Assembly (NCBI GenBank): GCA_001002285.1
Contig: LCLX01000001.1
Coordinates: 1 to 64,000 of the forward strand
Length of the DNA: 64,000 nucleotides
Reading direction: 5' to 3'
Source of the DNA: Microgenomates group bacterium GW2011_GWC1_46_15
GTDB taxonomy: Bacteria; Patescibacteria; Microgenomatia; UBA1400; UBA12028
This document shows positions 26,402 to 34,986 of the stretch, piece after piece. Numbering within the stretch: the first letter of the stretch is position 1; each line of letters starts with the position of its first letter. The notes beneath the pieces are model-generated. The model was not told the DNA's origin and did not search any database. It worked only from the letters and a program-made list of their open reading frames with translations. A program made the position numbers and the translations under genes.

Positions 26402-26530
26402 ACACAATGTCTCGTTCCTGACTTTCGAGGCTAGGGGTTGCGTTGTCGCTTTTACCACCAGCGCTCGATTCACAGTTGCGGCACAGTCCGCGATTTGCAC
26501 GCGGTTCCGAGTAAGAAAGAGTGTAACATG
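26402..26530 (-). promoter_or_regulatory. cobalamin riboswitch aptamer
   Basis: The minus strand carries the conserved parts of the cobalamin riboswitch in the right order. These are a GGAA box (26508-26505), the hairpin around GTGCAAATC (26500-26492), the B12 box CCGCAACTGTGA (26481-26470), a P5/P6-like arm closed by TCGAG/CTCGA, and AGTCAGGA (26423-26416). A hairpin ATCTCC/GGAGAT with loop GAGCGAG (26399-26381) follows and could be the kissing partner, and another hairpin (26375-26362) comes before the terminator. The family was recognised by motif, not by a covariance search. It controls the 592-residue gene directly downstream. Confidence 0.82.
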
Positions 26531-26554
26531 AAAAAAGATTTGCGAAAAGTCTTA

Positions 26555-26606
26555 CAACTCAGCCCCTCAACTTAGCCTTTCAACTCAGCCTCGCAATGTA
26601 GCCCCT
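26555..26606. repeat. four imperfect 13-bp tandem repeats
   Basis: The units are CAACTCAGCCCCT, CAACTTAGCCTTT, CAACTCAGCCTCG and CAATGTAGCCCCT, one after another at 26555-26606. They lie between the riboswitch and the divergent AbiEi promoter and may be a regulator binding array. The rest of this 365-base gap holds the riboswitch and the promoter elements TTGACT (26650-26655) and TATAAT (26673-26678). Confidence 0.7.
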
Positions 26607-26687
26607 TCGACTCTTGTGTGGCCACCGTAAACTACCACCATAAACACACTTGACTCTATTCCCAATTGCACATATAATCATGTGCAT

Positions 26688-27332
26688 ATGGAAATAAACT
26701 ATAAATCCTTGATTTCAGAAAGTACTACCCCCTTTTTTACCAGACAAAATCTAAAAATACTTTTAGGACGCAATCGACGCACAGTGGACTATCGCATCAA
26801 GTCTTTAATCAAAGACGGAATATTGGTCGCGGTGAAATCCGGATTTTATATCAATAATGTCTTGTATAAAAGCACTTCTACCCCCAAAGACATGGTTCTC
26901 TATATAGGTGGGATATTGGTGCCACAAAGTTATGTTTCTCTGGAATATGCGTTGTCTTTTTATGGTTTTTTGGCTGAGCAGGTATACACCGTCACATATA
27001 TCACAACGCAAAAGACCAGAAAGTTTCAAAATAACCTTTTCAGTTTCTCGTACCGGAACATAAAACCGGCGCTGTATTGGGGATATATGAAACGCCCTTT
27101 TGGAGACTTGTCTTATCAGATGGCCAGTCCCGCCAAAGCAATGTTTGATTTTCTCTATTTGACTCCAGCGGGGACTGATCAAGCAACCAGAAATTTGTTG
27201 TTTGACTCACGATTCAATTGGGGAGCGTTCTCCGCCAAAGATAAAAAGGAATTTCAAGAGATTATAGAAAAATCCACATCAAAAAAGATGGCAAATATAC
27301 TGAAATACCTGACACAGGAGAATGTTATATGA
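26688..27332 (+). CDS. AbiEi-like antitoxin/transcriptional regulator
   Basis: AbiEi proteins repress their own operon and counter the AbiEii nucleotidyltransferase toxin in type IV toxin-antitoxin systems. The 214-residue protein starts with a winged-helix segment (TRQNLKILLGRNRRTVDYRI, KSGFYINN). It continues with the AbiEi-type SYVSLEYALSFYGFLAEQ and the C-terminal SPAKAMFDFLYL. TTGACT, 17 bases, TATAAT is a strong promoter. Its predicted start point at 26685 favours ATG 26688 over GTG 26682. The end overlaps the toxin start by four bases. Confidence 0.8.
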   Translation: MEINYKSLISESTTPFFTRQNLKILLGRNRRTVDYRIKSLIKDGILVAVKSGFYINNVLYKSTSTPKDMVLYIGGILVPQSYVSLEYALSFYGFLAEQVYTVTYITTQKTRKFQNNLFSFSYRNIKPALYWGYMKRPFGDLSYQMASPAKAMFDFLYLTPAGTDQATRNLLFDSRFNWGAFSAKDKKEFQEIIEKSTSKKMANILKYLTQENVI

Positions 27333-28081
27333 ACAACCAAGGCATGTATCAAAGGAATGTCATCAAAGAACGTTTGCAGGATGAAATTCTACGTTTTATC
27401 TACAACAACGATGTGTATAGCGAATTAATTTTTACGGGGGGGACGTGTCTACGTAAAGTATATGGTCTTAATCGCTTGTCCGAAGATCTGGATTTTGATT
27501 TTTCTCCCGATGTCTCATTTGACACTAAGATATTTGCCAAAGACGTAAGGACATATCTATCGGCGGATACCAGAATATCCGGCAATAATAATACAGTGTT
27601 TGTCAAATTCCCCGACAACATTTTTGTACGATGTGACTTTTCCCCGATTATCTTAGGGGAATATCAAATACAAAAGAGCTTGATTATGGCTGACAATTGT
27701 CAATTTTTTGTTAATGCATATGATTTACCCACTCTTTATGCCAACAAAATAGCGGCTTTTTTAAGTAGAAACTTTTTTAAAGGAAAGTTTCAAAAAATTC
27801 CTTTCAAAGGCCGCGACATTTATGATTTGTATTGGCTCCTTCAGCTTTCGGCAAAAACAGGATACACCCTCAAACCGAACATCCCACGATTAATGGCCCT
27901 TTTGGGAAAAGATTCTTTGCTGGAAATAAAGAATTTTGTCAAAGACAAGATATGTGCAGTAGATCCGCAGTTTGTTTACAATGACCTGTCCCCGCTTATT
28001 GAATCTAAAGAGTTTTTGGATCAGTTTTTACAAGATTTTGGGAAAACAATTGTCAATCAACTAGACTATGTTTTAACATAA
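27329..28081 (+). CDS. AbiEii/AbiGii family nucleotidyltransferase toxin
   Basis: This is the toxin partner of the preceding AbiEi-like gene, starting in an ATGA overlap. The 250-residue protein has the nucleotidyltransferase signature FTGGTCLRKVYGLNRLSEDLDFD near residues 32-54 and a second conserved part KGRDIYDLYWLLQL near residue 160. Family members transfer nucleotides to tRNA or another acceptor and stop growth, often as phage defence. The gene is more AT-rich than the chromosomal genes around it. Confidence 0.85.
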   Translation: MNNQGMYQRNVIKERLQDEILRFIYNNDVYSELIFTGGTCLRKVYGLNRLSEDLDFDFSPDVSFDTKIFAKDVRTYLSADTRISGNNNTVFVKFPDNIFVRCDFSPIILGEYQIQKSLIMADNCQFFVNAYDLPTLYANKIAAFLSRNFFKGKFQKIPFKGRDIYDLYWLLQLSAKTGYTLKPNIPRLMALLGKDSLLEIKNFVKDKICAVDPQFVYNDLSPLIESKEFLDQFLQDFGKTIVNQLDYVLT

Positions 28082-28093
28082 AAGTAATACATA

Positions 28094-28123
28094 TTGACAA
28101 AGTATTACTTTATATAGTAGTAT
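28094..28123 (+). promoter_or_regulatory. promoter of the AbrB/PIN module
   Basis: TTGACA (28094-28099), 18 bases, TAGTAT (28118-28123), then exactly six bases to the ATG at 28130. The transcript is predicted to be leaderless. Confidence 0.75.
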
Positions 28124-28129
28124 TACCAC

Positions 28130-28360
28130 ATGCACACAGCAACAATAACACAAAAAGGGCAAATAACGATTCCCTTGGTCTTGAGGGAAGCCTTTGGATT
28201 AAGAGCGTACGGTAAAGCCAGGCTGGAACAAGGAGATGGTTTCATCAAGGTATACGCGCAGGAGGACATTTTGGATTTAGTTGATACATTTGTTCCCAAA
28301 GTGAAAAAACCACTCATGAAAACCCGCGAGGCGTTTGAAAAGAAATATACGAGGTTTTAA
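28130..28360 (+). CDS. AbrB/MazE-type antitoxin
   Basis: The 76-residue protein begins TATITQKGQITIPLVLREAFGL, the swapped-hairpin AbrB DNA-binding fold. The C-terminal part (KVKKPLMKTREAFEKKYTRF) is the usual toxin-binding tail. It ends on the first base of the next ATG (TAATGA), so antitoxin and toxin are coupled. It probably represses its own promoter, which is directly adjacent. Confidence 0.85.
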   Translation: MHTATITQKGQITIPLVLREAFGLRAYGKARLEQGDGFIKVYAQEDILDLVDTFVPKVKKPLMKTREAFEKKYTRF

Positions 28361-28779
28361 TGATCTATTTTATAGATACAAACATTTTTTTGAGAGTTCT
28401 CATACGGGAAAACGAAAGCGCGTTTCAGCAGAGTAAAGCCTTTTTAGAGATGGTAAAACGCAATGTATATGACGCGGTAACAAGCACGATGGTGATTTCC
28501 GAAATAGTGTGGACTCTGGGCTCCTATTACAAATTTCCAAAGAAAAAAGTACTACGGACAATACAAGGAATACTTCATCTCAGCGGGCTAAAAATCGTGG
28601 ACGAATACGATATAAACAAATCTCTTGCACTCTATGAATCCCACACATGTAAATACATAGACGCCATGATCGCAGGAATGCCGGGGGTACAGTCGGGCGC
28701 CTGGAACATCGTTTCCTATGATAAGGAGTTTGACAAATTGGGTGTCAAAAGAGTGGTGCCCGCAAAATTGTTGAAATAG
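28360..28779 (+). CDS. PIN-domain (VapC-like) toxin
   Basis: PIN-domain toxins are Mg-dependent endoribonucleases. The 139-residue protein keeps the acidic residues: Asp in FIDTNIFLR, Glu in ISEIVWTL, Asp in KYIDAMIAG and Asp in SYDKEFDKLG. It is directly coupled to the AbrB-type antitoxin. The segment AMIAGMPGVQSGAW is slightly longer than in typical VapC proteins. Confidence 0.85.
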   Translation: MIYFIDTNIFLRVLIRENESAFQQSKAFLEMVKRNVYDAVTSTMVISEIVWTLGSYYKFPKKKVLRTIQGILHLSGLKIVDEYDINKSLALYESHTCKYIDAMIAGMPGVQSGAWNIVSYDKEFDKLGVKRVVPAKLLK

Positions 28780-28824
28780 TATTGATTGTTATTCCCCTCC
28801 TTTTTCGTTAGTATGGAAGCTACT

Positions 28825-30198
28825 ATGAGTGATGGAAACTTTGAGGGCGGAGCTCCGTCCACATCAGCACCAATAGCTCCGGTAGTAGATACGCCGGCGG
28901 TGCAGCCACCTCCATCCAATGAGGTCTCTGTAGAACAAGAGGCAACCAAGCGGTGGACTCCACCAAATCTTGATGACATTCCAGAGATGAAAAACGCAAA
29001 AAAACTTGGAGACAAAGAAACAAGCACAGACTATGCGGCGTTCAAAAAAAGAGATAAGGATGGGAGCCTCATTCACGTTGATTTATCTGGAATGACCGAC
29101 GAACAGAAAGAAAAAATCGATGGAATAGACACATACTACGAGTTTGGGGGACAAACCGCGTATCATGATTTTGCAACATGGGCGGCCTCCGAAAAAGTTG
29201 GATTGTATGAGGAAAGGAAAAGCGAAGGCGGCCAAACAATAGGATTTCTTCCAAAAGAAGGAGTAAGTGTTAAAGACGCGTTTGATAGATTTCTCATTGA
29301 ATCAGATAAAGGAAAAGCTATCGTCGCTTCAAAAACGACAGAAGTAGAAAAACAACGCGTGCGCCAAGAAGCAGATGGAGAATTTCTTGAGGGGATTGAA
29401 AAAGCGGTCGAAGACAGGAATTTGGGGGAGTTTACGCGACTGTATAGAGAAAGAATACAAAACGTCCTTAGAGATGGGGGGTTGAGCGATCAAGAAGTTG
29501 AAGAAATTTTTTCTTCGCAGAACGCATTTGTCCAAACGCTGAGAGAAATTGCAAGTAAAGGTGATCAAGATACAGAGGAAAAACCAACTGATGATGGAGT
29601 AAAAAAAGAACCCAAAACCCCTCTTGAAAAACTACTAGCGGGGGGAGATGAAGGAAGGCTAAAGAAACTACGAAAAAAACTTGGAGAACTTGATTTTTCT
29701 GCAGCGACAAACTTTGGAGAATCAATAGCCGCCGCAATTGAAAATGAAATGGACCTAGGAATACTTATTGATTATTTCTGCACAGGAAGGTATTACGACA
29801 AAATTGCGAAGAGCTTGGGATATAAATCAAAAGAAGAACTTGGGACAAAAGGAATTGGTCCCTCGGAAATTGAAGACTATACAAAAAGAGATCCCAAAAA
29901 AGAACTTCTCCTTTTAGCCAAGGGATTGGAAGAGGCGAGAATCATATCGGAAGAAGAATATAGAACCTATCTTGAGAGCGATTCCGCAGAAATATTAAAA
30001 AGTGAAGAATTTAGAAAAAAATTATCCAATATTTCGAAAGAAAATAAACATAAATTTGATGAAGGGATTGTGAAAGAAATGAATAGGCTTGGACATGAAA
30101 TCTCAAGAGAAGGGTTTGCATATTTAATGATGATTCCTGAAAATGTAAAAAATCTTGGAGGAAATCAAACAAAAAACGAAGAACATGAGCAAGAGTAA
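28825..30198 (+). CDS. unknown acidic protein (457 aa)
   Basis: I do not recognise this family. From ATG 28825 the protein begins with a Pro/Ala/Ser-rich tail of about 40 residues and continues as a highly charged helical protein without signal peptide or membrane helix. TATGGA (28812-28817) lies seven bases before this ATG. An ATG at 28813 is also possible. The sequence is visibly richer in A and T than the secretion genes on either side. It lies 22 bases before an even larger unknown gene, and the two probably work together. Confidence 0.6.
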   Translation: MSDGNFEGGAPSTSAPIAPVVDTPAVQPPPSNEVSVEQEATKRWTPPNLDDIPEMKNAKKLGDKETSTDYAAFKKRDKDGSLIHVDLSGMTDEQKEKIDGIDTYYEFGGQTAYHDFATWAASEKVGLYEERKSEGGQTIGFLPKEGVSVKDAFDRFLIESDKGKAIVASKTTEVEKQRVRQEADGEFLEGIEKAVEDRNLGEFTRLYRERIQNVLRDGGLSDQEVEEIFSSQNAFVQTLREIASKGDQDTEEKPTDDGVKKEPKTPLEKLLAGGDEGRLKKLRKKLGELDFSAATNFGESIAAAIENEMDLGILIDYFCTGRYYDKIAKSLGYKSKEELGTKGIGPSEIEDYTKRDPKKELLLLAKGLEEARIISEEEYRTYLESDSAEILKSEEFRKKLSNISKENKHKFDEGIVKEMNRLGHEISREGFAYLMMIPENVKNLGGNQTKNEEHEQE

Positions 30199-30220
30199 TA
30201 TTGCATGGTAAAATAACGGT

Positions 30221-32767
30221 ATGAATCCAGGATCGGGCTTATCAGGTTTTGAGAGAGGGAGATATTTTGATGCTCCAAAAGATGCTGGTGGCAACGTTAT
30301 TCAACCCACCGCGTTAAACGAAATTAAACTAGATGGCCAGCATCCCTACGTTGCCGTAGATCTTTGGGAACAGTATTCTCTTGATCGGCTTCGAGAAAAA
30401 GAATCTTTCATTAGAGAGGCATTAATTTTATTAAATGCGGCGAAATCTCATCCAAAAATAACACCAGAAGATTTGGCGGCAATAGAACAGCTATCGAAAC
30501 GAATTACAGACATTATTGCGAGACTTCCGGAAAAAGAAAAAGGAACAGACACAATAAAAAAATATTTACTTCGAAGAAAATCAATAGACCAAGTAACCTA
30601 CGAGAGACTTACAACAACAGAGGCTGGTGCACGAGCAATTGCGAGAATGCTTATTGACGAAATGCATGTGCAAATAGGGATTATCCAAGACTCAGACAAA
30701 ATTTATATTAACTCGGATATTGCATCTTGGAAATTTGAAATACAATCAGGACTAGAAACAGATCTCAAGTCCTTAGGAGAGTCTCTTCAGTCTTTAAGTC
30801 CAAGCCACGAAAAAATAGGAGAGCAGTTTCTCACAGATCTTTTTGCCATTTCGAAGTTAACAAAACTATGTAATGGATTAGAGAGTACACAAAAGAATGC
30901 TAAAGGAACGGCGGAGTATCTTGATAGTATTAAAGTTCATCTCACAGACGGACAGAAAAAAAGAATAATTGCCATAGCTGGAAAGGAATATTGCGAGAAA
31001 GATGGAAGGTATTTAGCGCAGGATGTTCATGATGCCTTAGTAATGTATGAGGCTTTATGTGCTCCAGAAATAATGACTATTGAAACGGAAGATGGAACAA
31101 TTATTCATGGATATCCTGTTAAAACTAAATATAATGCATTTCCCCAAAGTATCGCTTCAAATATAGAAATAAGATACGCAATTAGAAGAGCAATAGGTGC
31201 GATTCGTGGAGAAAATCCCACAGAACTTGGGCAATTGGGACGCGACTTGACTGTAGCTCTTGCAGAAAAAGATCCAAAAGAAAAAAGAAGAAAGATAAAA
31301 AAACTTTTAGAAGAGAATATTTCTTTTTATAAGGAAAAGGCAAAAACAGATGAAAAAGCAAAAATGGACGATGCGGGAACAACAAAACATTCTTGGTTTG
31401 CGGAACTAATGGCGATTAATTATCTTGAAGGAGAAGTATATTCTGCGCATTATGATGCTGGACAAATAAAAAAGGACTCAAGCGGACAACCTATTCTTGG
31501 AAGCAGTGGCTATCCAATCATTGATCGCTTCGGTGGATGCGCCGCAACGTATAAGTTTGCCGTTGTTACTAATGCGGCGGCCGGCATGGCGAAATATAGT
31601 ATTCCCGGAGAAGCGGAGCGAGGAGACCCAGGACCACCAATCTTAAGAAATATTTTAGTTGCTCCACTACTTCCATTAGATGAATACCTTTTTATTGAGG
31701 AAGGGAAGCGTGGGACAGCGAGCAGATTAATGGGAATGACTTTACGTGAAGCAATTTTTAATACAACCTCTGCAGAAGAATTAGAACAGGTTTGGAATAG
31801 TTCCGCAGAGAATCTTATTAACGCAGATGAACAAGTTCAGGGGGCCATACATGAGGGGTGGGCATTTTGGGAGATGATGGTGAAGGGTATGGGAATTAAA
31901 TTTTCTAAGATTGCCCACGTTGCTGAATGGTCAGAGGGACTTGACATAGAAATAGATCCATCCATAGAAACCAAATTAAAGGGGGTGTCGAGCGGAATAG
32001 AATACTGGCTAATAAGGGATAATATTAGAAATAAAAATTCTATTCAAAAACTTTTTGTGAAAGAATTTGGATCAGGAACCGATTGGAGAAAAGAATACAT
32101 AAGATACAAAAAGTTCGAGGCAGTTGTAGTTGGGATAAAAAGGAGCGGGGGAGATGTTGATTTAGCGGTTCAGCAATTTCAAAGAAATGAAGGATTAACA
32201 CAAAATATTGTGGACACATACAAAAAAATATACAACGAATTGCGCAAAATTGCCTCACAGGACTTTGATTTGGCGGAGGGTTGGGATAAGGGATCTCCTG
32301 GCGAAAATGATGAATATTTTATGAGATTTTCTGAGCGCGTGTTCACAAGAATTTTTGGTATTGATATAAAACAGACCAAGGAAGGAAAGTATGGAGAATT
32401 TGTTAAAGAAATTTTCAAAAATGACGTAACTGATTGGATAAGGACAATGAAAAAATTTGTTATAGGGCTTCTTGTTATAGGACAAATACAACTCAATAAA
32501 GAGGCAGCAAACATTCAAAAAGATGATGTGCTCGCTATAAAAGCAATGTTAAATTATGATTTTTGGCACCATGAGCAAGAACGGCTTTCCGTGAAAATAG
32601 TGAGAGCGATGCGGGGAATTAGTGGTAAAACAATTGAATTTACCGGAGTTGGTCTGTTTGAGCAAGATGAAGTTAATGCAATTATGAAAGATGCCGGAGT
32701 TCCGCGTGGAGTCATTGTTGACGCAGAGCACGTGTGGAAAAGAGTACAGCAAATCAAACACGGTTAA
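30221..32767 (+). CDS. unknown large soluble protein (848 aa)
   Basis: I do not recognise this family. The protein is mostly helical, Lys/Glu-rich and has no signal peptide or membrane helix. The best conserved-looking part is near residues 440-560 (GGCAATYKFAVVTNAAAG, GPPILRNILVAPLLPLDEYL, HEGWAFWEMM). TAAAAT at 30209-30214 lies exactly six bases before the ATG, so it has its own leaderless promoter. It converges on the VirB6-like gene with 11 bases between stops. Position suggests either a secreted cargo of the type IV system or part of the mobile toxin-antitoxin island. Confidence 0.6.
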   Translation: MNPGSGLSGFERGRYFDAPKDAGGNVIQPTALNEIKLDGQHPYVAVDLWEQYSLDRLREKESFIREALILLNAAKSHPKITPEDLAAIEQLSKRITDIIARLPEKEKGTDTIKKYLLRRKSIDQVTYERLTTTEAGARAIARMLIDEMHVQIGIIQDSDKIYINSDIASWKFEIQSGLETDLKSLGESLQSLSPSHEKIGEQFLTDLFAISKLTKLCNGLESTQKNAKGTAEYLDSIKVHLTDGQKKRIIAIAGKEYCEKDGRYLAQDVHDALVMYEALCAPEIMTIETEDGTIIHGYPVKTKYNAFPQSIASNIEIRYAIRRAIGAIRGENPTELGQLGRDLTVALAEKDPKEKRRKIKKLLEENISFYKEKAKTDEKAKMDDAGTTKHSWFAELMAINYLEGEVYSAHYDAGQIKKDSSGQPILGSSGYPIIDRFGGCAATYKFAVVTNAAAGMAKYSIPGEAERGDPGPPILRNILVAPLLPLDEYLFIEEGKRGTASRLMGMTLREAIFNTTSAEELEQVWNSSAENLINADEQVQGAIHEGWAFWEMMVKGMGIKFSKIAHVAEWSEGLDIEIDPSIETKLKGVSSGIEYWLIRDNIRNKNSIQKLFVKEFGSGTDWRKEYIRYKKFEAVVVGIKRSGGDVDLAVQQFQRNEGLTQNIVDTYKKIYNELRKIASQDFDLAEGWDKGSPGENDEYFMRFSERVFTRIFGIDIKQTKEGKYGEFVKEIFKNDVTDWIRTMKKFVIGLLVIGQIQLNKEAANIQKDDVLAIKAMLNYDFWHHEQERLSVKIVRAMRGISGKTIEFTGVGLFEQDEVNAIMKDAGVPRGVIVDAEHVWKRVQQIKHG

Positions 32768-32778
32768 TTACTTCTGTC

Positions 32779-34551
32779 TTAAACTGGAAATCCCTCATCA
32801 CCTTTTACCGATTCGTTCCTACTAGGCTGGAGATTTGAGATAGTTTCTTTACGCTTCTTTGTTTCAGGTGTCTCTGGCACTTTTTCTGGCGTGAGAACCT
32901 GACCAATTTGCTCCGCTATTTTAATATTTGTAATCTGCTGGTTAGCGAACTTCGCAACTTTATCAACTTGTGGTGCCACGTATTTTATTGTAGCAGGGGC
33001 AACAGCCCCAACGCCAGTTCCTATAAGTCCTCCAGCGAGCATTTTGCCAACACCCTGTCCACGTTGCGAATATGCACCAACAGCTGCCCCCCCAATAGCA
33101 CCAAGAGAGGAAGTTGCTCCAAGAGAAAGCGCTTCTGGGAGGATTTTTCCCATTCCTGGTAATGTGGGACCAATTCCAGGGACCAGTTGTCCACCCTTCC
33201 ATCCTTTACCCAGATTTTCTCCAATCTTCGGCAACCACTCATCCATCAATCCCTTCGCGCCAAGCCACTTTTTGCTCATCTCAACAGCCTCGGGGATAAG
33301 CATGAGAATGCCGAGGGCAATCAGACCAGACGCAGCGCCGGAAAATCCATCACCCACTGTAATTTGTGGAGCCTGGAACCCACCGGTATCACCCGCGCGG
33401 TATCCAATACTTCCTTTTCCGCTTCCGCCAAGCGCGAGTGCAAGGAAAATCATCACGATCACAACGGGGAACGGCAATAATGTCGCAGCAAGGTTTTTTA
33501 TCCATTGCACAAAATCTCCGCCGTCTTTGAGCGCACCAAGCAGCAACTGGAACGGCGCAAAAATCACCGAAATAATGAATGTTACATAACTTTTCAATAA
33601 TTCAAAAAAGGTTTTGATGACTGCAAAAAACATGGCAACTGCGATAATGACATACCCAACGACACCGACTGATTTTCCAACGATGTTTGATGCAAAATCT
33701 CCAGTATTTGCGAAAAGGTTTTCCGCAATATCTCCAATTGCTTTTGCCGCACCACCAACAACACTCCCCTTTACTCCGCTGTCACCGATACCAAAAATAA
33801 GACCGAGACCATTTGTTACAATATCTCTTGATAGTGCGATGTCAATCAATGTAAGATTATCTCCAAACTTCGATGTATCAATCAAATTTGCAAACACCCC
33901 CGTGATGAAGTAAATCACAAGATACATGATGTCGATCATGAAGCCGGCGATGGCATACGAAAACGTAATCAGTAGCAGCGTAATCACGAGGTTGGGGAGC
34001 GCGTTACTAATGGTAATCACGGTTTGGCCGTGCAAATTCTTGCGGAACATAATCATGAACCCAATCGCGATAAACACGAGGACAAACACAACGTACGAAA
34101 GATCGCGGAACGCTTTCCACACAGGCAAGATGGGGTTCAAGCTCTTGAATCCGATGCCCTGCGCGTACGCCTGTGAAACAAGCGGAGAGTGTTGAAGAAG
34201 ATCAGCAAGCCACAACTCGCCACTCGCAGGCGGGTTTTTAATCATCATCGCGATAGCATTTCCCATCTCAGGGACAACGCCCTTGACAACGTACTGGCCT
34301 TTTTCATCTTGCACGCCCAGCAACATTGCCCCAATGCCGCCAACTTGTGAGCCGGTGGTGTAGAGGGTGGCCGACTCAAGAGGATACGTTCCGGTTCTTG
34401 CGCTGTTGATGATGGTTTGGTCAAACGTCTGTTTCGAGGGGACAGCTTCGGCCTGCGCGTACGCAATGGGGGTGGCAAAAAACACAACAGCAAAAACGCC
34501 CAAAAACACCGCAAATATTGCGCAAAAAAACCGGCGGCCAAACTTCCTCAT
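32779..34551 (-). CDS. VirB6/TrbL-like type IV secretion inner-membrane protein
   Basis: The protein of 590 residues begins with a signal peptide (RRFFCAIFAVFLGVFAVVFFATPIAYAQA). A second hydrophobic region starts near residue 145 (LSYVVFVLVFIAIGFMIMF), and at least five further membrane segments follow up to about residue 420, including LPNLVITLLLITFSYAIAGF and LLPFPVVIVMIFLALALGG. After about residue 450 comes a Gly/Ala-rich stretch and a charged tail. This layout is that of the channel protein VirB6/TrbL. ATG 34551 is preferred to GTG 34560. TAAAAT ends nine bases before it. Confidence 0.8.
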   Translation of the reverse strand: MRKFGRRFFCAIFAVFLGVFAVVFFATPIAYAQAEAVPSKQTFDQTIINSARTGTYPLESATLYTTGSQVGGIGAMLLGVQDEKGQYVVKGVVPEMGNAIAMMIKNPPASGELWLADLLQHSPLVSQAYAQGIGFKSLNPILPVWKAFRDLSYVVFVLVFIAIGFMIMFRKNLHGQTVITISNALPNLVITLLLITFSYAIAGFMIDIMYLVIYFITGVFANLIDTSKFGDNLTLIDIALSRDIVTNGLGLIFGIGDSGVKGSVVGGAAKAIGDIAENLFANTGDFASNIVGKSVGVVGYVIIAVAMFFAVIKTFFELLKSYVTFIISVIFAPFQLLLGALKDGGDFVQWIKNLAATLLPFPVVIVMIFLALALGGSGKGSIGYRAGDTGGFQAPQITVGDGFSGAASGLIALGILMLIPEAVEMSKKWLGAKGLMDEWLPKIGENLGKGWKGGQLVPGIGPTLPGMGKILPEALSLGATSSLGAIGGAAVGAYSQRGQGVGKMLAGGLIGTGVGAVAPATIKYVAPQVDKVAKFANQQITNIKIAEQIGQVLTPEKVPETPETKKRKETISNLQPSRNESVKGDEGFPV

Positions 34552-34616
34552 ATGTTTCACATTTTACTGGCATCGTGAAGGGAACGCAACACACCTCTTT
34601 CTAGTAAAAAGACATC

Positions 34617-34644
34617 TTGACAAAAATAAATCATTGTATATGAT
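34617..34644 (+). promoter_or_regulatory. promoter of the brnT-brnA module
   Basis: TTGACA (34617-34622), 16 bases, TATGAT (34639-34644). The predicted transcription start is 34651, seven bases before the brnT ATG. Palindromic ATATGATGGTCATAT at 34637-34651 overlaps the -10 and could be the BrnA operator. Confidence 0.72.
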
Positions 34645-34657
34645 GGTCATATACAAC

Positions 34658-34981
34658 ATGAAACCAAAAACAATCCTATTTCCAGAGTTATTACGGTTTG
34701 AATGGGATCGGGGAAATGAAAGAAAAAATAAAGAGAAACATGGAGTTGAACAAAAAGAATGTGAAGAAATTTTCTTCAACGATCCACTCATTCATCTTGA
34801 TATTAAACACTCGATTACGGAAACACGCCTTTTTGCTTTGGGAAAAACACGCGAAGGGAGATATTTGTGCCTTATTTTTACGGTAAGAAAGGAATGTGTG
34901 CGGGTGATTTCTGCTCGAGATCAAAGTAAGGAAGAGCGATCAGCATATACAACACATAAAAGAAAGGGAAAGAAGAGGTAA
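34658..34981 (+). CDS. brnT: BrnT family toxin
   Basis: BrnT is a small RelE-fold ribonuclease toxin of type II toxin-antitoxin systems. The 107-residue protein has the family pattern FEWDRGNERKNKEKHGVEQKE near the N-terminus, then LFALGKTREGRYLCLIFTVR and the ending ISARDQSKEERSAY. The ATG at 34658 fits the predicted transcription start at 34651. The antitoxin gene follows five bases after the stop, the usual toxin-first order of brnTA. Confidence 0.85.
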   Translation: MKPKTILFPELLRFEWDRGNERKNKEKHGVEQKECEEIFFNDPLIHLDIKHSITETRLFALGKTREGRYLCLIFTVRKECVRVISARDQSKEERSAYTTHKRKGKKR

Positions 34982-34986
34982 ATAGT

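Noticed and set aside
26323..26680. RNase P RNA or tmRNA in the 26.4 kb gap
   Set aside because: The conserved parts match the cobalamin riboswitch, and the tmRNA was found at 54.1 kb with a full P2 and acceptor stem.
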